Origin: Paenibacillus sp. FSL K6-3182
Lineage (GTDB): Bacteria > Bacillota > Bacilli > Paenibacillales > Paenibacillaceae
Assembly (NCBI RefSeq): GCF_037976325.1
Contig: NZ_CP150265.1
Coordinates: 4,087,501 to 4,151,500 of the forward strand
Direction: 5' to 3'
DNA: 64,000 nucleotides
Within the stretch, counting starts at the first letter, position 1, and every line of letters starts with the position of its first letter. This document shows, piece by piece, positions 55,488-63,276 of this stretch. Below the pieces are notes generated by a model. It had not been told where the DNA came from. It ran no database searches and saw only the letters and a list, made by a program, of their open reading frames with translations. A program made the translations under genes and the position numbers.

Positions 55488-56447
55488 TGTGTAATCCTCT
55501 TCTCCTATGAATTGAGAATGTTTTTCATTCTCATTATAAATATAGTTTTGAGAGGTTTGATTAACAATGGAGTTTTTTAACGCTTTTTTTGTATGATTAG
55601 AACCCTGACCTTGATCGGACAGATGTTTATTTCGAAATTTACCAGGTGCAATACCTGCATATTTTTTGAAAATACGATTGAAATAGAACAAATCTGAATA
55701 TCCCACATTCAGTGCGATCTCTTGTAAAGTAGCATCTGTCGTAAGCAATAAAAATTGCGCTTTCTCTATTCTCAATTTAATGACATATTCAATCGGACTG
55801 AATCCTGTCTGCTCTTTAAATTTGCGCGTAAGATACTGTGGACTATAATTGAGCTCCAAAGATAATGATTCCATTGATTTCGGCTCTTGATATCTATCGG
55901 ATAAAAAGCGCAATACTTGCTCTGCTAGATTATTTTGACTGATTGCCTCAGAGCTTTGCAGCATTTGACGAAACAGCCTATGTACGAATTGATAAAATAC
56001 CCCTCTAACCTGCAGCATGTCCAGCTTGTTTGCTTGAATCCAATCCCTATGCATCATTTGTATAAATTCCAAGAGTGCCAACCCGTCATATGGAGTATAG
56101 CTGTATGCCTTCTCGAATGGATTATCACTTTGCATCAGTAATTTAAAATCATATAGACAGTTTTGCGGCAATACAGCCTTATAAAGAATCAGATAGTATT
56201 CAATTGCCGTTTCTGCTTCGATCTCCAAGCAAGCTCCTTTCCCACCATGCAGCACATAAAACCTGTCGGCAAAATGGACATCTCCGTCCAGCCAAAGCCG
56301 ACCTCTGCCGCGAACAATATAAACAAAGGTGCTGGTGGGCAATGTATACTTTTTCAAGCATTTTCCTTGCTCCAACGTGTTTTGTCTAACATCTAAAACC
56401 CTTACAATTGCCTGATCCCATAATTGGATATGGTCATTAATGTTCAT
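54483..56447 (-). CDS. AraC-type regulator fused in frame to an iron-siderophore-binding lipoprotein
   Basis: One open frame joins an AraC regulator and an iron-complex-binding protein. Numbering the full 668-codon frame from 56489: AraC sensor region 20-180, double helix-turn-helix about 188-288 (PKSMESLSLELNYSPQYLTRKFKEQTGFSPIEYVIKLRIEKAQFLL), linker 289-334, then a complete lipoprotein signal (MNKGSKTVMLSTLWLCFAIMVSAC, Met335) and a FecB/BtuF-like domain (INPKRVASIDYLGTVIALGVEPIG; YRDPIALLAQTKELADWI). Regulators of this plan such as Btr of Bacillus subtilis sense a siderophore directly, but they carry no signal peptide. Start uncertain (TTG 56489 or ATG 56447); neither has a strong ribosome site. 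Confidence 0.75.
   Translation of the reverse strand: MNINDHIQLWDQAIVRVLDVRQNTLEQGKCLKKYTLPTSTFVYIVRGRGRLWLDGDVHFADRFYVLHGGKGACLEIEAETAIEYYLILYKAVLPQNCLYDFKLLMQSDNPFEKAYSYTPYDGLALLEFIQMMHRDWIQANKLDMLQVRGVFYQFVHRLFRQMLQSSEAISQNNLAEQVLRFLSDRYQEPKSMESLSLELNYSPQYLTRKFKEQTGFSPIEYVIKLRIEKAQFLLLTTDATLQEIALNVGYSDLFYFNRIFKKYAGIAPGKFRNKHLSDQGQGSNHTKKALKNSIVNQTSQNYIYNENEKHSQFIGEEDYTMNKGSKTVMLSTLWLCFAIMVSACSAATNTPRIASSGNTTGTEKTSDNQSANSSSTAAQLNETKIVSTHFGDVEIPINPKRVASIDYLGTVIALGVEPIGSNNVLLNSPYLQGHLEGVEDVGDSIEKLLSIEPDIIITHTTKPEVYEKYSEIAPTVSIASNTFNSVHEELTYFGEVLGKEDEAAEWLKQYDLHTAEAKEKIAGLLPEGSTFSVFQEYDGQVFAFGPKSGRGGRNIYQMLGLAAPTAIPENILANTYSKISIEKLPEYAGDYIVLTTESSLEELKKDPIWGSLEAVREERIFLWNEERSWYRDPIALLAQTKELADWIVGLSKLK
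55513..55538 (-). promoter_or_regulatory. Fur-like dyad overlapping an internal promoter
   Basis: TGAGAATG-N5-CATTCTCA (55513? core 13-base arms spaced by TTTTT; 55513-55533) is a perfect 8-bp dyad resembling Fur boxes; a minus-strand -10 TATAAT (55538-55533) abuts it. It lies inside the open frame of the fusion gene, upstream of the lipoprotein start. Confidence 0.6.
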
Positions 56448-56541
56448 TTGCTTCGATTCAAATCCTCTCTCTGCTCTCGCAGCGATCAAAGTGTATTACT
56501 CTTTGCTTTTTAGCAATAAACACTTATATAAGTGCATTTAT

Positions 56542-56556
56542 TGAGAATTGTTCTCA
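56542..56556. promoter_or_regulatory. Fur-like box upstream of the AraC-lipoprotein gene
   Basis: TGAGAATTGTTCTCA has the 7-1-7 form of a Fur box (consensus TGATAATNATTATCA, differing mainly at the fourth and mirror positions). About 95-110 bp upstream of the fusion gene, suggesting iron repression. Confidence 0.6.
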
Positions 56557-56704
56557 TTGTTATTGTATAGGAAAATAATAGAACTTTCAATTTGCAATCA
56601 TGAACACAGTTGTAGATCAAACAAGTAATAAGCCTATTGCATGCAACCGTCGACCTCTATTTGGCATTCTGGCGGAGTTACAGCAAGTATGTTGTAGCTG
56701 CGAA

Positions 56705-56733
56705 AAGCAAAAAACCACCTCCAAGGATGGTTT
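56705..56733 (-). terminator. Terminator of the MFS gene
   Basis: AAACCA-T-CC / GG-T-GGTTT stem on the minus strand followed by TTTT, just downstream of the MFS stop. Confidence 0.65.
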
Positions 56734-56766
56734 CTAATACATAGTATTAATATCGATATTTTAAGA

Positions 56767-57942
56767 TTAGCGTGATTCGAGAGAAAGCGATTCTGCATGA
56801 AGAGACGGTTTCTTTTGTAACGAGCGTTTCGCAAAAAGAGTAAAAAGAATCAAGGAAATCGCGACGGACAAAGCACTGACGATGAACAACACCTTATAGC
56901 TTGCATACTGAGAGACAGAGCCTAATATGATCGCACCTAACCCAATACCAAGGTCATTAGCAGTCGAGATAGAGGCGTTCGCTACGCCTATACGGTTCGG
57001 GTGGGCCAAACGGATCGTAGCCGCTTGAAGAGCTGGCTGCGCGGAACCGAAGCCAATACCATATAAAATCGCCGATAGTAGTACGCCCATCAATCCGCTC
57101 GAGAGGCTCAACACAATCAATGCACCAAACGTAATTACAAGTGCCGGTACAATGACAAAAATTTCTCCGTACCGATCAGATAGTTTTCCCGAAATAGGAC
57201 GGCTTAGGGCAAGCGTTGCAGCAAATGCTAGAAAAAACGAGCCGGAATTAACCTGAATCGACTCAGCGAATAGCGGAACAAAGGTTGTAATGCCGCCATA
57301 AGCAATAAAGAGAAAAAAGACCGAGGCCGCAACGGGCAAAACCGAATTTTCGAATAATTCAATTTTTCTTGTGCCAGCTTTTGGCTGGAAAGGCATTTTT
57401 GCACCTAACATCAGGAGCAGTGCTCCTGCAGAGAGGAGCACAGCGATTAAAAACAAATCGCTGTATGATCGATTCTGAGCAACCCATATGCCGAACATTG
57501 GGCCGATTGCCATAGCCAGTGTCATGGATGTGCTAAACCACCCCATTCCCTCGCCGCGGCGGGTGGACGGGATCATATCTGTAATCGCCGTCATCGTAGC
57601 GGTTGTAGATAGCGCCCAGCTCATGCCATGCAATATTCTGAGCCCCAGCAAAACAGCAATTCCCCCGACCCAGTTATACAAATACATTGCTAGGATGAAG
57701 AGAATCAGGCCCCAAATGATAAACGGACGCCTGCCGAACCGGTCTAGCAGCCCGCCAACAAGCGGCCGTAAAATAACAGCAGACAACATAAAAGCACCCA
57801 TCGCTAGACCCACCTGCGATTCATTGCCTCCCAGTTGTTTAATGAACAGCGGTAGCGTTGGATACAGCATATAAAATGCGTTAAATAAGAACAGGTTACC
57901 TATAGTCATGAGAATAAACGACTTCGTCCATAGACGTTCGAT
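56767..57942 (-). CDS. MFS transporter (DHA1-like), apparent ATC start
   Basis: A 12-TM major facilitator of about 391 aa. MTIGNLFLFNAFYMLYPTLPLFIKQLGG in TM1, motif A-like GGLLDRFGRRPFIIWG and RRGEGMGWFSTSMTLAMAIGPMFGIW (motif C-like) are clear. The first ATG (57909) has no ribosome site and lies inside the conserved start. In the same frame the upstream codons read ERLWTKSFIL, which matches the usual N-terminus of this group; they are preceded by ATC (57942-57940) exactly 8 nt after a perfect GAGGAGG. Either ATC starts translation or the original ATG was mutated. A MerR-type promoter lies upstream. Confidence 0.8.
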   Translation of the reverse strand: MERLWTKSFILMTIGNLFLFNAFYMLYPTLPLFIKQLGGNESQVGLAMGAFMLSAVILRPLVGGLLDRFGRRPFIIWGLILFILAMYLYNWVGGIAVLLGLRILHGMSWALSTTATMTAITDMIPSTRRGEGMGWFSTSMTLAMAIGPMFGIWVAQNRSYSDLFLIAVLLSAGALLLMLGAKMPFQPKAGTRKIELFENSVLPVAASVFFLFIAYGGITTFVPLFAESIQVNSGSFFLAFAATLALSRPISGKLSDRYGEIFVIVPALVITFGALIVLSLSSGLMGVLLSAILYGIGFGSAQPALQAATIRLAHPNRIGVANASISTANDLGIGLGAIILGSVSQYASYKVLFIVSALSVAISLILFTLFAKRSLQKKPSLHAESLSLESR

Positions 57943-58020
57943 ATTTCATTCCTCCTCAAGTGCAAAATGTATTGATTTCTACTAATGAACAATAATCAGG
58001 AAATACAGATGATATAAAGA

Positions 58021-58051
58021 AGCTTAATCCTTGGAGTGAACTCTAAGTCAA
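58021..58051 (-). promoter_or_regulatory. MerR-type promoter (19-bp spacer) for the MFS gene
   Basis: On the minus strand TTGACT (58051-58046) and TAAGCT (58026-58021) are separated by 19 bp, the stretched spacer typical of MerR-family promoters. Between them lies the dyad CTTAGAGTTCACTCCAAG (58047-58030), close to operators of the NmlR/AdhR branch. No MerR gene is in the window. Confidence 0.65.
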
Positions 58052-58150
58052 TACATAAATTTCTCTTGCTTCGGAGCAAAATGTATGGCCAATTTCAATG
58101 ACGTAATAATAATCATTGATTCATTAATGAACACTTGTCTATAATTATAA

Positions 58151-58169
58151 GCAGATGCATAACATCTGC
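58151..58169. promoter_or_regulatory. Palindrome upstream of the TetR gene
   Basis: GCAGATG-CATAA-CATCTGC lies just after a TATAATTATAA box and about 85 bp before the TetR start; a candidate autoregulatory operator. Confidence 0.5.
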
Positions 58170-58253
58170 AATTGTTAACTGAACGCGATTTGTTAATTAA
58201 TGAACAACTTCTGTATATTTGTTAATTATTTACGAAAGCTTGGTGACCTGAAA

Positions 58254-58799
58254 TTGGCTAAAGTGGATCGAAGAATACAAAAAACGCAGGATGCGTTAAA
58301 AAAAGCGGTTATAGATCTGATGTCAGAAAAAAATTTTGATGATATTACAATTCAGGATCTTTCCGACAGGGCGAATGTGAGCCGCGGAACCATCTATCTT
58401 CATTATTTAGATAAATATGATCTGCTGGATAAACTCATTGAAGAACATATTGACGTGCTAAGGGTAACGTGCAGAGCGGCTGCGGAATTGGATTTTACCG
58501 AATCGACTCTAATCTGGACTGAATATTTTGAACGTCATTATTCATTCTTTTCCATGATGTTAGCGAGTAAAGGCGCTCCTTACTTTCACGGTCGATTTCT
58601 TGCATTTCTTATCGAAGAATTTAAGAATGAAATCGATATAACGAAAGGAAAAAATGAGGGGTTAAATGAAGATCTTCTCGTGAGGTTTGTCGCTTCTTCT
58701 TTTGTAGGAGTAGTGGAATGGTGGTTCATGAATGAAATGCCTGTCCCCCATCATGTCTTAGCAGAACAACTGGGGACATTGCTGGAGAGGAATGTATAA
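58254..58799 (+). CDS. TetR/AcrR family transcriptional regulator
   Basis: A TetR-type protein of 181 aa from TTG 58254. The DNA-binding part is standard (KVDRRIQKTQDALKKAVIDLMSEKNFDDITIQDLSDRANVSRGTIYLHYLDKYDLLDKLIEEH), and the C-terminal helical domain resembles the TetR_C group common in Bacillales. TTG 58254 is chosen because GGTG lies 9 nt upstream and the product then begins as family members do; the open frame extends to an ATG at 58200 without a ribosome site. It is divergent from the MFS gene, a possible second target. Confidence 0.88.
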   Translation: MAKVDRRIQKTQDALKKAVIDLMSEKNFDDITIQDLSDRANVSRGTIYLHYLDKYDLLDKLIEEHIDVLRVTCRAAAELDFTESTLIWTEYFERHYSFFSMMLASKGAPYFHGRFLAFLIEEFKNEIDITKGKNEGLNEDLLVRFVASSFVGVVEWWFMNEMPVPHHVLAEQLGTLLERNV

Positions 58800-58853
58800 T
58801 CGTTATAAACGAACGGCATACATCATCTTGCCAAGTTCGTCAGTACAATAACT

Positions 58854-59153
58854 TTAGTGCTCTCTAATATCTACTAAATAAGGCTTGCGTATTAAATTAA
58901 ATTTATAAACGAAAAAATATTCATTATCTGCCTTTACTAGATTCCAAGTTGTTAATGGAACTTTAATTTTATCCGTACGAGTTTGGTCAGCATATATAAT
59001 ACTTATAAAATGATTCCCGCCTTTACTCTCCTTGCTTTCAATCGTACCAACTGTGATACGAGTAGTCTCTATCGGCTTATAGATCCAAAATATGATAAAA
59101 ACGATAGAAACAATCAAAACAACAATATACTTGTTTCTCATCAATTTAAGCAT
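58854..59153 (-). CDS. Hypothetical small membrane-anchored protein
   Basis: A 99-aa protein with an N-terminal anchor (YIVVLIVSIVFIIFWIYKP) and a short extracytoplasmic beta-rich domain (RITVGTIESKESKGGNHFISIIYADQTRTDKIKVPLTTWNLVKADNEYFFVYKF). The domain pattern recalls small OB-like or DUF-type secreted proteins, but I recognise no family. The ribosome site is weak (GGGCGG about 12 nt upstream). Confidence 0.6.
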   Translation of the reverse strand: MLKLMRNKYIVVLIVSIVFIIFWIYKPIETTRITVGTIESKESKGGNHFISIIYADQTRTDKIKVPLTTWNLVKADNEYFFVYKFNLIRKPYLVDIREH

Positions 59154-59307
59154 TATTGCAGACCGCCCTTTCTTGTCTAATCGTTTTTTTGTTTGTAGAA
59201 GTTAATTATGGAAGTAATTTCTCTTATTTCAATTTTGTTACAAATAATAAAACTAATTAATACTATAGTCAATCATCTTTTCTAAGTAGACGCTTCACTT
59301 CCTATCA

Positions 59308-59335
59308 ATAAAATAGCCACCGCAATGGGTGGCTA
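59308..59335 (-). terminator. Terminator of the PhyH-type dioxygenase gene
   Basis: TAGCCACC / GGTGGCTA with a 6-nt loop, followed on the minus strand by TTTTATT. Confidence 0.87.
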
Positions 59336-59341
59336 GTACAA

Positions 59342-60166
59342 TTATTTAAAATGACCCTTCGGCTTTTTGCCGCTCCATCTTTCGTCAACCTTTTCGAAGG
59401 CTGATTGGTATCTCGCATCCACACTAATTCGGTATTGATTGGTTGTATTCTCCAGTGAGCAATGCATTAAAAACATGCCGAAAATGAGTACATCGCCTGC
59501 CTGAAACTGAGTTGTCGCCCACTGACCACCGAACTTCTCCGTAATAACAAGCGGATCATCCGTGTAATGTCCCAAACCATCACGATCCGAATCTTTGGAT
59601 CCATACGATTGCTTCAGCGTTTCAAATCGATGAGAGCCGAGGCAAATCGCCAGTCCCCCCATTTCATACGAAACGTCTCCAAGAGGAGACCATACGGTAT
59701 AGACATTCGGGGTACCTCTTCCCATGTAAACAATGTCGTAGTGCGCTCCTGTAAAATCACCTTTGCCTACCGCACGAAGCCACTTGTAGTGATAGGTCAG
59801 TGATTGCTCACCGAGAAATTCATCGAAGAAACGCATGATGTGCTCCCCATTCAAAACATTAAGCAGTGCAGGAAGATCCTCGTTCGTTCCTCCAAAAAAA
59901 ATCGTTTTGCTTCCGTCTGCCATGATGCCATCTTCTAATTGCGTATCCCGATCTAGCTTTCCCATCTGTTTCATCTTTTCCAAAATATTTGTTCGAGCCT
60001 GCATCACCTTATCGCGATCATGAAACCCGCGGATCAGTAAATAACCGTCTTCCTCCATCCGATCACGCAGCGCCTGAACATCATGAAAAATATCATTAGA
60101 GCTTCTGAGCTCTGTAAGCTCTTTTCCATCCATCTCCAACTCACGGCTTCCAACTTTTAGCTTCAT
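59342..60166 (-). CDS. Phytanoyl-CoA dioxygenase (PhyH) family protein
   Basis: A 274-aa Fe(II)/2-oxoglutarate-type oxygenase fold. Iron ligands fit HYD in GAHYDIVYMGRG and the distal His in MHCSLENTTNQYRISVDARYQ, with the Arg that binds 2-oxoglutarate in the same segment. AGGAG lies 9 nt before the ATG. The substrate is unknown; it is divergent from an AraC gene, the common arrangement for such enzymes in Paenibacillus. Confidence 0.9.
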   Translation of the reverse strand: MKLKVGSRELEMDGKELTELRSSNDIFHDVQALRDRMEEDGYLLIRGFHDRDKVMQARTNILEKMKQMGKLDRDTQLEDGIMADGSKTIFFGGTNEDLPALLNVLNGEHIMRFFDEFLGEQSLTYHYKWLRAVGKGDFTGAHYDIVYMGRGTPNVYTVWSPLGDVSYEMGGLAICLGSHRFETLKQSYGSKDSDRDGLGHYTDDPLVITEKFGGQWATTQFQAGDVLIFGMFLMHCSLENTTNQYRISVDARYQSAFEKVDERWSGKKPKGHFK

Positions 60167-60249
60167 TTCAATTACACTCCTCTACTCGGTATTTGTTCTA
60201 AGTGTAGAGGAAAATCTTCTATGCATCCATGGATACATGTATTCACATC

Positions 60250-60274
60250 ATGTATAATTGTACATATTATACAT
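60250..60274. promoter_or_regulatory. Inverted repeat with back-to-back -10 boxes
   Basis: ATGTATAAT and ATTATACAT, perfect 9-bp arms separated by TGTACAT, each carrying a TATAAT on its own strand. A second dyad ATACATGTAT lies at 60233-60242. Together they form the shared control region of the PhyH and AraC genes. Confidence 0.6.
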
Positions 60275-60336
60275 AGAATTTACGGAAATTAGTAAAATTA
60301 AATGTATATTAGAACAATGGCATGGAGTTGATTAAT

Positions 60337-61146
60337 ATGACTTACATGAATATTCCTTATATACTTGGAAAAGAACCCATCAGCTTCCCTCAATTTAATT
60401 CGATTTGGAAAGTGCAGGCTGACGATGCCTACAACATTTTAACCAGTGAAGGATTCGTCGTTCCCGGTCTTTTTATTACTTATGAAGGTAAGGGCATCCT
60501 ATCCCAAGGGAATGACCGCTATGAGCTGCATTCAGGCACTTTCTTTTTCGTTCAGGAGGGAATTCCCACCGAATACAAGTGTCAGGATAATAACTGGAAA
60601 TTTTATTATCTTGATTTCAATTCCCTGGATGCCATTCGAAATCTGCAGCTCCCTGTAAGCAAGGTCGAAACAACCGGAAAAGCTGCAGAGGCAGTACTGC
60701 TGTGCGAGCGTATCATTGATACTTTGATTGCAGAATCCTTCGGCTACGCTTATTCTTCGAATATCTTCTTGCAACAATTATTGGTACTCTTTGCTAGAGA
60801 ACTTGAGTCAGGGCAGACCTCGCGCCAAACCGAACTCAACAATATATTAATCTATATCCATCGGAATATGGATAAAGGTATTCGGGTCGAAGAACTCATC
60901 GAACGCAGCGGCTTGTCGCGAACGTCCTTTTTTTCGCGCTTCCGCGCATTAACAGGCCAATCCCCCAGCGAATACATGCAAAATTTAAAGCTAGAATCGG
61001 CCAAAGTATCGCTGGAGACAACAAGCCTGTCAGTGAAGGAAATTTCATCCCAGCTGCAATTTTATGACGAGTTTCACTTCTCTAAACTGTTTAAACGAAA
61101 GTATGGTCAGTCTCCAAGCAATTGGCGGTCTTCCAGAGGAACATGA
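60337..61146 (+). CDS. AraC family transcriptional regulator
   Basis: A 269-aa regulator from ATG 60337 (GGAG 9 nt upstream; the frame is open to 60322). N-terminal cupin-like sensor (GRPLFITYEGKGILSQGNDRYELHSGTFFFVQEGIPTEYKC-like segment, residues 30-90) and a C-terminal double helix-turn-helix (KGIRVEELIERSGLSRTSFFSRFRALTGQSPSEYMQNLKLESAKVSLETTSLSVKEISSQLQFYDEFHFSKLFKRKYGQSPSNWR). Likely controls the divergent PhyH gene. Confidence 0.9.
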   Translation: MTYMNIPYILGKEPISFPQFNSIWKVQADDAYNILTSEGFVVPGLFITYEGKGILSQGNDRYELHSGTFFFVQEGIPTEYKCQDNNWKFYYLDFNSLDAIRNLQLPVSKVETTGKAAEAVLLCERIIDTLIAESFGYAYSSNIFLQQLLVLFARELESGQTSRQTELNNILIYIHRNMDKGIRVEELIERSGLSRTSFFSRFRALTGQSPSEYMQNLKLESAKVSLETTSLSVKEISSQLQFYDEFHFSKLFKRKYGQSPSNWRSSRGT

Positions 61147-61149
61147 ATC

Positions 61150-61935
61150 CTAGCTGAATGATGAATCGTTTTTTGTCCGTTCCGCTTTTACATGTTTCAG
61201 CTGGGCGACGATAATGACACTAATGATTGCCAGAAGGAACCATGAGCTAATCTTACTGAAACTGACCAGCTGCCAGGTTTGATTCTGATCAGGATATTTC
61301 CAAGCATTAAAAAACGTGGCTATATTTTCAGCTAACCAAATAAAAAAACCTACAATAATAAATGAAAGGGTTAAAGGCATTCGATAAGTTATAGCTCTTA
61401 CCCGAAATATGATCCATGTTTTCCAGAATACAATAAATACAAGCGCCGTCAGCCACCAGCGAAAATCAGGAATAAAATGATGTGTGAAAAAGTTGAAATA
61501 GATGGCTCCTCCAAGCAGCGCCGATGACGTAAGTCCAGGCCAGCCCGTCATGTCAATGCGTAGTCTCCGCCAAACCTGACACATAAAGCTTGCAACACTT
61601 GCATACATAAATCCGCTATAGAGCGGAACACCTAGCAACTTTGTATACCCTAACTCCGGGTATGACCAAGAGCCCATCCTTACCTTATAGATCTCAAGCA
61701 GTAAACCAATGATATGAAATATACAGATTACTTTGATTTCATCACGTGTCTCTAATCCGCTGATATACATGAGGTATTGCACGCCAAGCAGTACAAGTAG
61801 AATGGCATCATAACGATGAATGAAAGGTATTTCTACGATGTTAGAAAGAGCTAATGTTCCAAAAATCGCAACAGGAAATATGCAGCTCATCGCCTGATGG
61901 TAGCCAAAATGCAGTAGCTGTAACATTGATTTCAA
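61150..61935 (-). CDS. DUF817 family membrane protein
   Basis: About 261 aa with eight or so TM helices; recognised as DUF817 from the pattern GYHQAMSCIFPVAIFGTLALS, IGLLLEIYKVRMGSWSYPE and FFIWLAENIATFFNAWKYPDQNQTWQLVSFSKISSWFLLAIISV. Function unknown (a homologue in Bacillus subtilis is yoaT, from memory). Start likely TTG 61935 behind GAGGAG, although the frame is open to ATG 61971. It converges on the AraC gene. Confidence 0.82.
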   Translation of the reverse strand: MKSMLQLLHFGYHQAMSCIFPVAIFGTLALSNIVEIPFIHRYDAILLVLLGVQYLMYISGLETRDEIKVICIFHIIGLLLEIYKVRMGSWSYPELGYTKLLGVPLYSGFMYASVASFMCQVWRRLRIDMTGWPGLTSSALLGGAIYFNFFTHHFIPDFRWWLTALVFIVFWKTWIIFRVRAITYRMPLTLSFIIVGFFIWLAENIATFFNAWKYPDQNQTWQLVSFSKISSWFLLAIISVIIVAQLKHVKAERTKNDSSFS

Positions 61936-62033
61936 TTTATTTCTCTCCTCACCATGACCAAAGGATAACATTTCACGACAGTGTCAACGTTCTACAAATG
62001 TCCTACGAGCTAGAGCTCCCGCCATGTTAAATA

Positions 62034-62072
62034 AAAAAACAATTTCCTTTTCTGATCAGGAAATTGTTTTTT
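62034..62072. terminator. Bidirectional Rho-independent terminator
   Basis: AAAAAACAATTTCCT / AGGAAATTGTTTTTT. It ends the 78-aa gene on the minus strand; an ATTTT repeat tract (to about 62093) follows on the plus strand. Confidence 0.85.
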
Positions 62073-62093
62073 ATTTTATTTTATTTTATTTTT

Positions 62094-62330
62094 CTATGAA
62101 TTATGTTTATTTTTTTTGATCATAGTAATGACAGCCATCAACAATAATATAATAATTCCACTTAAAAATAATAGATAACTTAATGGAATTAAAAAGAACA
62201 ATGGTTCTATTAGTGTACCATCTGGAGCGACTTCGGATTTCCCCATCATTCCGGTAACTAGACAAATGATTCCCAAAAAAATTGGGATAGAAACTAATTT
62301 TAACCACGCTGATAATCCTTTCTGTCTCAC
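62094..62330 (-). CDS. Hypothetical small membrane protein
   Basis: A 78-aa protein with two TM helices (WLKLVSIPIFLGIICLVTGMMG and FFLIPLSYLLFLSGIIILLLMAVITMI) and a basic C-terminal tail (KKNKHNS). GTG start with a strong AGAGGAGG 6 nt away. No family recognised; single-gene unit with its own terminator. Confidence 0.7.
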   Translation of the reverse strand: MRQKGLSAWLKLVSIPIFLGIICLVTGMMGKSEVAPDGTLIEPLFFLIPLSYLLFLSGIIILLLMAVITMIKKNKHNS

Positions 62331-62611
62331 AAAAATCCTCCTCTTAGCTATCTACGAAAATAATATCGTCAATATCCATGTAAGTCAACATAAAACTATC
62401 GTAAAACAATAAATATTTGTTGTTTTAATCTTTTTCTATGCTCTACACTTTCCTATTTATAAGCTCTCGCTCAAATCGTTTAGCTCAACGCCACAAATCC
62501 GTAACAACTTGCTCATTGTGCATCATTGCCCATTGGGCAATAATATAAGTAGGGAATATTTTTGAAAAAGCTTCCATTCTATTTGAAAAGGGGTGAACGC
62601 TTAAGCGTTAC
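62331..62611. other. Intergenic region before TetR-MMPL with two palindromes
   Basis: No gene. ATTGCCC-ATT-GGGCAAT (62525-62541) lies where a promoter for the TetR gene would be, and AACGCTTAAGCGTT (62596-62609) lies directly before the start codon; both are candidate operators. Confidence 0.5.
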
Positions 62612-63229
62612 ATGATGAACAAACAAAGCCTACGCGATATCAAAAGAGAAGCAACCGCAAATGCGCTTGCCGATGCAGCTTTCGCTCTTGCTCTGGAAAG
62701 GGGAATGGATGGTTTTGTCGTCGAAGATGTCGTGCAACGCGCCGGTTACTCCAGAAGAACGTTTGCCAACCACTACTCCTGTAAAGAGGAAGCGATAGCT
62801 TCAGCAGCTCTCATCTTTAAAGGCGCCGACGAAATTGGGAATTGGATCAAAAGCTTAAACGAGGACATGTCCCCACTCGACATTCTTCACCAGTTGATGA
62901 AGCTGCATCTGACAGGAGAACATATTGGAAAACTGCGGCAGCTTGTATCATTTTCGAGGCAACACCCTACGCTTGAGCCTTACATCTTAAGCGGACTGCG
63001 CCGTTTGCAAATTATGGCTCAGGAAACTTTAGATGAGTTTTCCCATGAACGATATCCCGATGGGTATACCCACCTCCTCGCCGGAGCTGTTTATGGAGCC
63101 ATGCTCCCCATACTGGATGGCAGCCTGAGTGTGCTGTTACCAGGTCAATCCGTCGCCGAGACCCCAGAGGCCGTAACGTTCGATCAATATTTAGACACCA
63201 TGTTTGGTTACTTGCGAAACGGATTTTAG
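62612..63229 (+). CDS. TetR family transcriptional regulator
   Basis: A 205-aa regulator. The helix-turn-helix is clear (LRDIKREATANALADAAFALALERGMDGFVVEDVVQRAGYSRRTFANHYSCKEEAIASAA) and the C-terminal domain is helical. Start at ATG 62612 or 62615. It precedes an MMPL transporter gene by 47 bp on the same strand, the common repressor-exporter arrangement, so it likely represses its own operon via one of the upstream palindromes. Confidence 0.9.
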   Translation: MMNKQSLRDIKREATANALADAAFALALERGMDGFVVEDVVQRAGYSRRTFANHYSCKEEAIASAALIFKGADEIGNWIKSLNEDMSPLDILHQLMKLHLTGEHIGKLRQLVSFSRQHPTLEPYILSGLRRLQIMAQETLDEFSHERYPDGYTHLLAGAVYGAMLPILDGSLSVLLPGQSVAETPEAVTFDQYLDTMFGYLRNGF

Positions 63230-63276
63230 TACACGACCTCACGTTATTTCTACATGCAAAGGAGAATCATTAACAG

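Noticed and set aside
62073..62093. ATTTT-type short tandem repeat after a terminator
   Set aside because: Simple AT-rich tract beside a terminator with no apparent role; noted but not interpreted.
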